NCBI GenBank assembly: GCA_016191845.1
Contig: JACPVF010000005.1
Coordinates: 1-64,000 of the forward strand
Direction: 5' to 3'
DNA: 64,000 nucleotides
Source of the DNA: Chloroflexota bacterium
Lineage (GTDB): Bacteria; Chloroflexota; Anaerolineae; Anaerolineales; Villigracilaceae
Shown here one piece after another: positions 59,497 through 64,000 of the stretch. A model generated the notes under the pieces. That model saw nothing but the letters and a program-made list of their open reading frames with translations, did not search any database and was not told the DNA's origin. How positions within the stretch are numbered: the stretch's first letter is position 1; each line of letters begins with the position of its first letter. The position numbers were made by a program, and so were the translations under genes.

Positions 59497-61260
59497 ATGA
59501 AACCAAAAAATCACACCTTCCTTGCATTCCTAATCAGCCTAGCCTTGGGATGCATAAGTTTGTTTTTGATTGTGGGGCTCTGGCCTGGTCTATTCTATTA
59601 TTCCCTTCGCGTTCAGGTCCTTTTATTCAGTTTGGTCTGGTTTTTGGGAACGGGGATTTGCTTTCTTGTACTTCTGTTTTGGGTGGATCGTTCAGAAAAA
59701 GTCAGATCCATTCTGTCTTTGGACCTGACTGCTGATTTGGCGATTCGGAGAGCTTTCCTGACTGTTTTTATCATTTTTCCAATTGGTTTGATCTTTTATC
59801 AAAATATTTTGGAATTTTTCCGTCTGTTCTTGGGCGGTTCTATATTAGATGTGTTGAGAGCATATGGCAGGGTGGGCGGTTTCAATGTCCTCTTGCTGAT
59901 CATTCTCGCCCTGCCTGTAGCTTTGTTGGTGGCGATGATCAAAATGAAACCATTCCGCAAGATATGGTGGGAGAAATTGCCCGATGGATACTATGTTGTA
60001 GTGATCATGCTTCTTGGAACCATCATTCGCCTCTTCCTGATCCAATCCATTGACACCCAGCCATCCTCCGATTTTCTGCTCATCCATAAGGATGCAGTTG
60101 GAATTGTAAATGGGGTCTGGCCAGATAACGTCTATGCTGCTACACATGTCGTTGTTACGGTGTTGTTCAGCTTTTTGTACCGAGTCTTTGGGCCATCGGT
60201 CGTTGTTGTAAAGATTTTTAACCTTCTTTTGTATGCCTTGTCTGGCACATTAATCTATTACGCAAGTAGACAGATTTTCGCGAGTAAACTTTGGGCTGGA
60301 ATGGCGGGACTCCTATTTGTGATTTGGCCCTCCTTAACGATCTATTCCAATGTGCTAACTCCTGAACATATCTTTATTTTTCTGGAATGTGTACTTCTGT
60401 TTTTTATCACCCTTTTCTTCAAACAAAATGAGCTGAAAGAGAGTACAGGAGTCCGTTCCGTTCAGTACCTATCCGGTTTCTTCTTGATTGGTGTTTTGCT
60501 TGGATTGTCTGGACTGTTCAGGCCGTTTAGTGAATTGTTTCTGGTGGCTTTTGCCATTACTTTGCTAGTTTATGGATATGGCACTAGGCAAGGTACCGTC
60601 ATGCTCACATTAATAGGATTGGTAGCGCTTGTAATTCCGTTCTTCATGCTTGGCCGACTTCCACAGGTAATTGTGGACCATTATTATCATGCCGATATGC
60701 CCAATATCCGGCCATGTAATTTGCTTGTTGGCTTAAATCCACAATCTTCTGGGCAGTGGAATATGGATGATTATTACCTGTGTCGTAATTTCCGAATTCA
60801 ATCAAAGAGCAGTTCCGAGTACATGTCCAAGGTTCTAAATGTGGTTATGGAGCGTTTGGAGACTGGAAAAAATCAACTATTTCCCTTTCTTGGTGCAAAG
60901 TTCTTGATCTTGTGGACGAATAATTACAGCATTGTCTCCTGGGGAACCCAAACTGTTTCGGGTGGGGACCCTGCGTTTATTTTGAACATGGCCCAAAGCT
61001 TAAGTCTGCTGGATTTTGCGCTGACTCTTCTTTTGCTTGCATTCGTACTGATGGGTGCAGCTCTGGCCCTGTTATGGGATGTGAAGCCCATCATCTTCTT
61101 CAGCATGCTGGTTTTCTTTGGATTCAACCTGATGGAGATTCTGTTCGAGGTGCAGGCACGTTATCGAACTGTCATCATTCCTCTTTTTATATTGCTGGCC
61201 TGCTGGTCCTTTTCCGCGTTGCAGGTCCGCTATGCTGAACGAATCGGTGAAACAAAATGA
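59497..61260 (+). CDS. Polytopic membrane glycosyltransferase (PMT/ArnT-like)
   Basis: 587 residues with about 12 helices. A Asp-containing first external loop (SIDTQPSSDFLLIHKDAVG, about 188-206), then repeated TM segments, fits the GT-C fold that uses lipid-linked sugars outside the membrane. No closer family is clear. Start ATG 59497 or GTG 59467; neither has a good ribosome site. The gene is visibly richer in A and T than its neighbours, which suggests recent transfer. It overlaps the next gene by four bases. Confidence 0.8.
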   Translation: MKPKNHTFLAFLISLALGCISLFLIVGLWPGLFYYSLRVQVLLFSLVWFLGTGICFLVLLFWVDRSEKVRSILSLDLTADLAIRRAFLTVFIIFPIGLIFYQNILEFFRLFLGGSILDVLRAYGRVGGFNVLLLIILALPVALLVAMIKMKPFRKIWWEKLPDGYYVVVIMLLGTIIRLFLIQSIDTQPSSDFLLIHKDAVGIVNGVWPDNVYAATHVVVTVLFSFLYRVFGPSVVVVKIFNLLLYALSGTLIYYASRQIFASKLWAGMAGLLFVIWPSLTIYSNVLTPEHIFIFLECVLLFFITLFFKQNELKESTGVRSVQYLSGFFLIGVLLGLSGLFRPFSELFLVAFAITLLVYGYGTRQGTVMLTLIGLVALVIPFFMLGRLPQVIVDHYYHADMPNIRPCNLLVGLNPQSSGQWNMDDYYLCRNFRIQSKSSSEYMSKVLNVVMERLETGKNQLFPFLGAKFLILWTNNYSIVSWGTQTVSGGDPAFILNMAQSLSLLDFALTLLLLAFVLMGAALALLWDVKPIIFFSMLVFFGFNLMEILFEVQARYRTVIIPLFILLACWSFSALQVRYAERIGETK

Positions 61261-62204
61261 GATTGTTCTCCATTATCATTCCCGTGTATTACAACGAGGC
61301 GAACCTGCCAGAAACTGTCCCGCAGCTTCTGGGGCTGGCGAAAAAAGTCGAGGGCTATCGTCTGGAATTGGTTTTCGTGGATGATGGCTCTGGTGATCGT
61401 TCATTGGAAATTCTGCGCGATTTTCAGGGAAAATATCCTGAAACAGTCAAGATCGTAAAATTGACCCGTAATTTTGGTTCGATGGCAGCTATACAAGCAG
61501 GGTTTTCTGTCGCATCGGGCGATTGCGTGGGGATGATTTCTGCCGATCTGCAGGACCCGCCCGAGTTATTCCTAGAGATGCTGTCTCATTGGGAGAAAGG
61601 CACCAAGGCTGTCTTCGCTGTCCGCCAGGATCGTGAGGAGCCGTTCTCGCAAAAACTGTTCTCCAACGCCTATTATGCCCTGGTGCGGCGATATGCCATT
61701 GCAGATTACCCCGATGGCGGCTTTGATTTTTTCCTCGTGGATCGCCAGATCGTGAACGAGATCAATCGTATCCAGGAGAAGAACACCAATCTGATGAGCC
61801 TGATCTACTGGTTGGGATTCAAGCCCATTATGATACCCTATGTCCGCCGCGCACGTGTGCACGGCAAATCGCGCTGGACCTTGGCAAAGAAGCTCAAATT
61901 GTTTGTAGATACATTTGTGGCCTTTACCTTTTTTCCACTACGCGTGCTTTCGACCGTTGGTTTCCTGGCCGCCATGACCTCCTTTGGGTATGGAACTTTC
62001 ATTCTTATTTACTGGTTACTCTTTGGTATTGATGTGAAGGGCTGGGTGCCGACCATGTTGATTATCACCTTCACGACGGGCCTGCAAATGACCATGTTAG
62101 GAGTATTAGGCGAGTATCTCTGGCGCACTTTGGATGAGGTTCGCGGACGGCCATCTTTTGTGATCGATGAAATATATGATGAGACAAAACAGGATAAATC
62201 ATGA
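61257..62204 (+). CDS. GT2 polyprenyl-phosphate glycosyltransferase (GtrB/DPM-like)
   Basis: 315 residues. FSIIIPVYYNEANLPETVPQ as shorter parts, FVDDGSGDRSLEIL, GMISADLQDPPELFLEML (DxD-like) and two C-terminal helices (about 225-295). It should charge polyprenyl phosphate with a sugar for the GT-C enzyme encoded just before, with which it overlaps. Confidence 0.94.
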   Translation: MRLFSIIIPVYYNEANLPETVPQLLGLAKKVEGYRLELVFVDDGSGDRSLEILRDFQGKYPETVKIVKLTRNFGSMAAIQAGFSVASGDCVGMISADLQDPPELFLEMLSHWEKGTKAVFAVRQDREEPFSQKLFSNAYYALVRRYAIADYPDGGFDFFLVDRQIVNEINRIQEKNTNLMSLIYWLGFKPIMIPYVRRARVHGKSRWTLAKKLKLFVDTFVAFTFFPLRVLSTVGFLAAMTSFGYGTFILIYWLLFGIDVKGWVPTMLIITFTTGLQMTMLGVLGEYLWRTLDEVRGRPSFVIDEIYDETKQDKS

Positions 62205-63136
62205 GTGACTTTTTTCAACACCCCAATGCCCTGGTCGAGACCCGGAACATTGGCAAGGGAACTCGCGTGTGGGCGTTCGCGCACGTGTTACCGGACGCCG
62301 TCATCGGCGCTGACTGCAACCTGTGCGACCATACCTTCATTGAGAGCGATGTGATCGTCGGCGACCGCGTGACCGTCAAGAGTGGAGTCCAGTTATGGGA
62401 TGGGATCATATTGGAAGATGATGTCTTTGTGGGCCCCAATGCCACCTTTACCAACGATCTTTTCCCTCGCAGCAAGAAGTATCCTGAAAAATTTCCACGC
62501 ACGGTAATCCGTAAGGGTGCATCTATCGGTGCGAATGCCACGATCCTGCCAGGCTTGACCGTCGGTCAGTATGCCATGGTCGGTGCGGGGACGGTTGTCA
62601 CCAAGGATGTACCGCCCTATGCTATTGTGGTTGGTAACCCCGCCCGCATCATCGGATATGTGGACTCGAACCGGGAACGGACTGCCAGCAGTTCGTCGGT
62701 GGACCAGGCCGAGGTTCAGGAGCGGGCGGTGGGTGTACAAGGCGTATCGGTAGTGAAACTTCCGCTCGTGGTGGACCTGCGCGGGAGTCTGAGCTTTGCT
62801 GAGACCGGTCAGTTCCTGCCCTTCGTCCCCCAACGATATTTCCTCGTGTTTGATGTCCCCAGTCGTGAGGTGCGCGGCGAGCATGCCCACCGCACATGTC
62901 ATCAATTTTTGGTGTGCATCAAGGGCAGTTGCTCGGTAGTGGTGGACGATGGCCAGCATCGCGCCGAAGTGCTGCTCGACCGTCCCAACCTGGGCATTCA
63001 TGTCCCGCCGATGGTGTGGGCCACTGAGTACAAGTATTCTGTCGATGCTGTGTTATTGGTATTGGCCTCCGATGTGTACAAGGCCGAAGATTACATCCGT
63101 GATTACGATCTTTTCCTGAAGGAGCTGGGTCGATGA
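62201..63136 (+). CDS. WxcM-like fusion: hexapeptide acyltransferase plus sugar ketoisomerase
   Basis: 311 residues. Residues 1-160 are a left-handed beta helix ([31 protein letters not shown] in parts, [39 protein letters not shown]) of an N-acetyltransferase. Residues about 185-311 are a cupin of FdtA/WxcM type ([39 protein letters not shown] in parts). It isomerises dTDP-4-keto-6-deoxyglucose and acylates the later amino sugar. The aminotransferase that acts between these steps is the next gene, and all three overlap. Confidence 0.93.
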   Translation: MSDFFQHPNALVETRNIGKGTRVWAFAHVLPDAVIGADCNLCDHTFIESDVIVGDRVTVKSGVQLWDGIILEDDVFVGPNATFTNDLFPRSKKYPEKFPRTVIRKGASIGANATILPGLTVGQYAMVGAGTVVTKDVPPYAIVVGNPARIIGYVDSNRERTASSSSVDQAEVQERAVGVQGVSVVKLPLVVDLRGSLSFAETGQFLPFVPQRYFLVFDVPSREVRGEHAHRTCHQFLVCIKGSCSVVVDDGQHRAEVLLDRPNLGIHVPPMVWATEYKYSVDAVLLVLASDVYKAEDYIRDYDLFLKELGR

Positions 63137-64000
63137 ATCAGCGCAAAGTCCCTTTCCTCGATATGAAATCACCATACCAGGAACTCAAGGCCGAACTGGA
63201 TGCCGCCTATCAACGCGTGATGGAATCAGGTTGGTACATTCTGGGTGAGGAGGTCAAGTCCTTCGAACGAGAGTTTGCAGCCTATTGTGGCGCGCGTCAC
63301 TGCCTGGGTGTGGGAAACGGATTGGAGGCACTGCATCTGATCCTGCGCGGATATGGGATCGGCGAGGGCGACGAGGTCATCGTGCCTTCGAACACCTATA
63401 TCGCCACCTGGTTGGCAGTCTCTTATTCTGGAGCCAGGCCTGTCCCCGTTGAACCAGATCCCCGCACCTACAACCTGGATCCGTTACGTGTCGAGGCGGC
63501 GATCACTTCTCGGACAAAGGCCATCCTGCCTGTGCATCTCTACGGTCAGCCCGCCGACATGGACCCGCTGCTGGAAATCGCTGGACGTCACAACCTCAAA
63601 GTGATTGAGGATGCGGCCCAGGCACAGGGTGCACGTTACAAAGGGCGTTTTGCAGGCGCTTTAGGGCATGCTTCGGGCTTCAGTTTCTACCCGGGCAAGA
63701 ATCTGGGTGCGTTGGGAGATGCGGGCGCGGTGCTGACGGACGATGATGAATTGGCCGAGAAGATTCGCATGCTGCGCAACTACGGCTCGAAGGTCAAATA
63801 CTACAATGAGTATAAAGGCTATAATTCGCGTCTGGATGAATTGCATGCAGCCTTCCTGCGCGCCAAACTTCCCACCCTCGAAGAATGGAATCAGCGCCGT
63901 GTAAAGATCGCTGAATATTATGTCGAGCGTCTTTCTGGCCTGCCCGGCCTGACCCTTCCGCACGTCCCCGAATGGGCTGAACCCATCTGGCATATCTTTA
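63133..64000 (+). CDS. DegT/DnrJ/EryC1 sugar aminotransferase, 3' truncated by window
   Basis: 289 residues visible; the gene continues past base 64000. [21 protein letters not shown] as shorter parts, [32 protein letters not shown] (as blocks), EDAAQAQGA and the PLP Lys in [18 protein letters not shown] are present. It should put an amino group on carbon 3 of a dTDP-keto sugar, as FdtB does, giving a 3-amino-3,6-dideoxyhexose. It overlaps the previous gene by four bases. Confidence 0.95.
   Translation, partial: MNQRKVPFLDMKSPYQELKAELDAAYQRVMESGWYILGEEVKSFEREFAAYCGARHCLGVGNGLEALHLILRGYGIGEGDEVIVPSNTYIATWLAVSYSGARPVPVEPDPRTYNLDPLRVEAAITSRTKAILPVHLYGQPADMDPLLEIAGRHNLKVIEDAAQAQGARYKGRFAGALGHASGFSFYPGKNLGALGDAGAVLTDDDELAEKIRMLRNYGSKVKYYNEYKGYNSRLDELHAAFLRAKLPTLEEWNQRRVKIAEYYVERLSGLPGLTLPHVPEWAEPIWHIF

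Noticed and set aside
1-64000. CRISPR arrays, tRNA and rRNA genes
   Set aside because: No regularly spaced direct repeats with spacers, no cloverleaf and no rRNA core motifs were seen by reading; the repeats in the first 5.4 kb are attC-like and of varied length.

Overview
This window looks like a chromosome segment from a Chloroflexota bacterium of the Anaerolineae type. That placement is inferred from gene content and style: an ECF sigma factor beside DUF5666/DUF5667 proteins with Asn-rich tails, long multi-GAF phosphatases, a DUF3048 lipoprotein, tandem FemAB-like proteins, many TATAAT/TAGAAT -10 boxes close to start codons, and GC-rich codon use. No rRNA or tRNA gene was seen; the only RNA gene found is a bacterial-type SRP RNA (minus strand, about 28666-28765).

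Bases 1 to about 5995 differ from the rest. They are AT-rich and hold eight short plus-strand genes, most of them unknown membrane or secreted proteins. After almost every gene lies a 60-160 bp structured repeat that begins near RYYYAAC and ends in GTTRRRY (GTTGGGC or variants), with a shared inner block. This is the architecture of an integron gene-cassette array with attC sites. No integrase is in view; the orientation places it, if present, to the left. One cassette gene carries an in-frame TAA, and the last gene has no attC after it.

6060-16830 is ordinary chromosome: a DinB-like protein, a thiolase, a DUF3048 lipoprotein with a SdrD-like domain inserted in it, a HIT hydrolase, xseA-xseB-YuiD-like, an orphan response regulator, the MurJ lipid II flippase and a PLD-type lipoprotein. 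16950-19740 holds an ECF sigma factor overlapping a DUF5667 membrane protein (candidate anti-sigma), preceded by a DUF5666 lipoprotein. 19870-29830 carries a HerA/VirB4-like ATPase, an ICMT-like methyltransferase, a VanW-family protein, Trm112, a HEAT-repeat protein, an LCP-family ligase, two paralogous membrane-anchored proteins, the SRP RNA and an acyltransferase-3 protein.

29940-34040 is a partner-switching operon: STAS antagonist, RsbW-like kinase and a 1087-residue GAF/PP2C phosphatase. It is followed by a secreted helical protein, RidA and a two-component system. 37550-45090 is a first envelope-polysaccharide block (GT2, polyprenyl-phosphate sugar transferase, epimerase, CapD-like dehydratase, two FemAB-like proteins). 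45130-52660 is mixed metabolism: a D-cysteine desulfhydrase-like enzyme, a deacetylase/CBU_0592/MOSC operon, a beta-lactamase-fold hydrolase, a DUF1330 protein, a dCMP deaminase and an ADP-forming acyl-CoA synthetase, ending with a PadR/DUF2812 operon whose promoter contains a regular three-copy operator. 52829-64000 is a second exopolysaccharide cluster: a CsaB-glycosyltransferase fusion, a WbsX-like protein, AlgI and AlgX/J-like O-acetylation proteins, a membrane glycosyltransferase, GT2, a WxcM-like fusion and an aminotransferase cut by the window end. The last two suggest a nucleotide-activated 3-acylamino-deoxyhexose.
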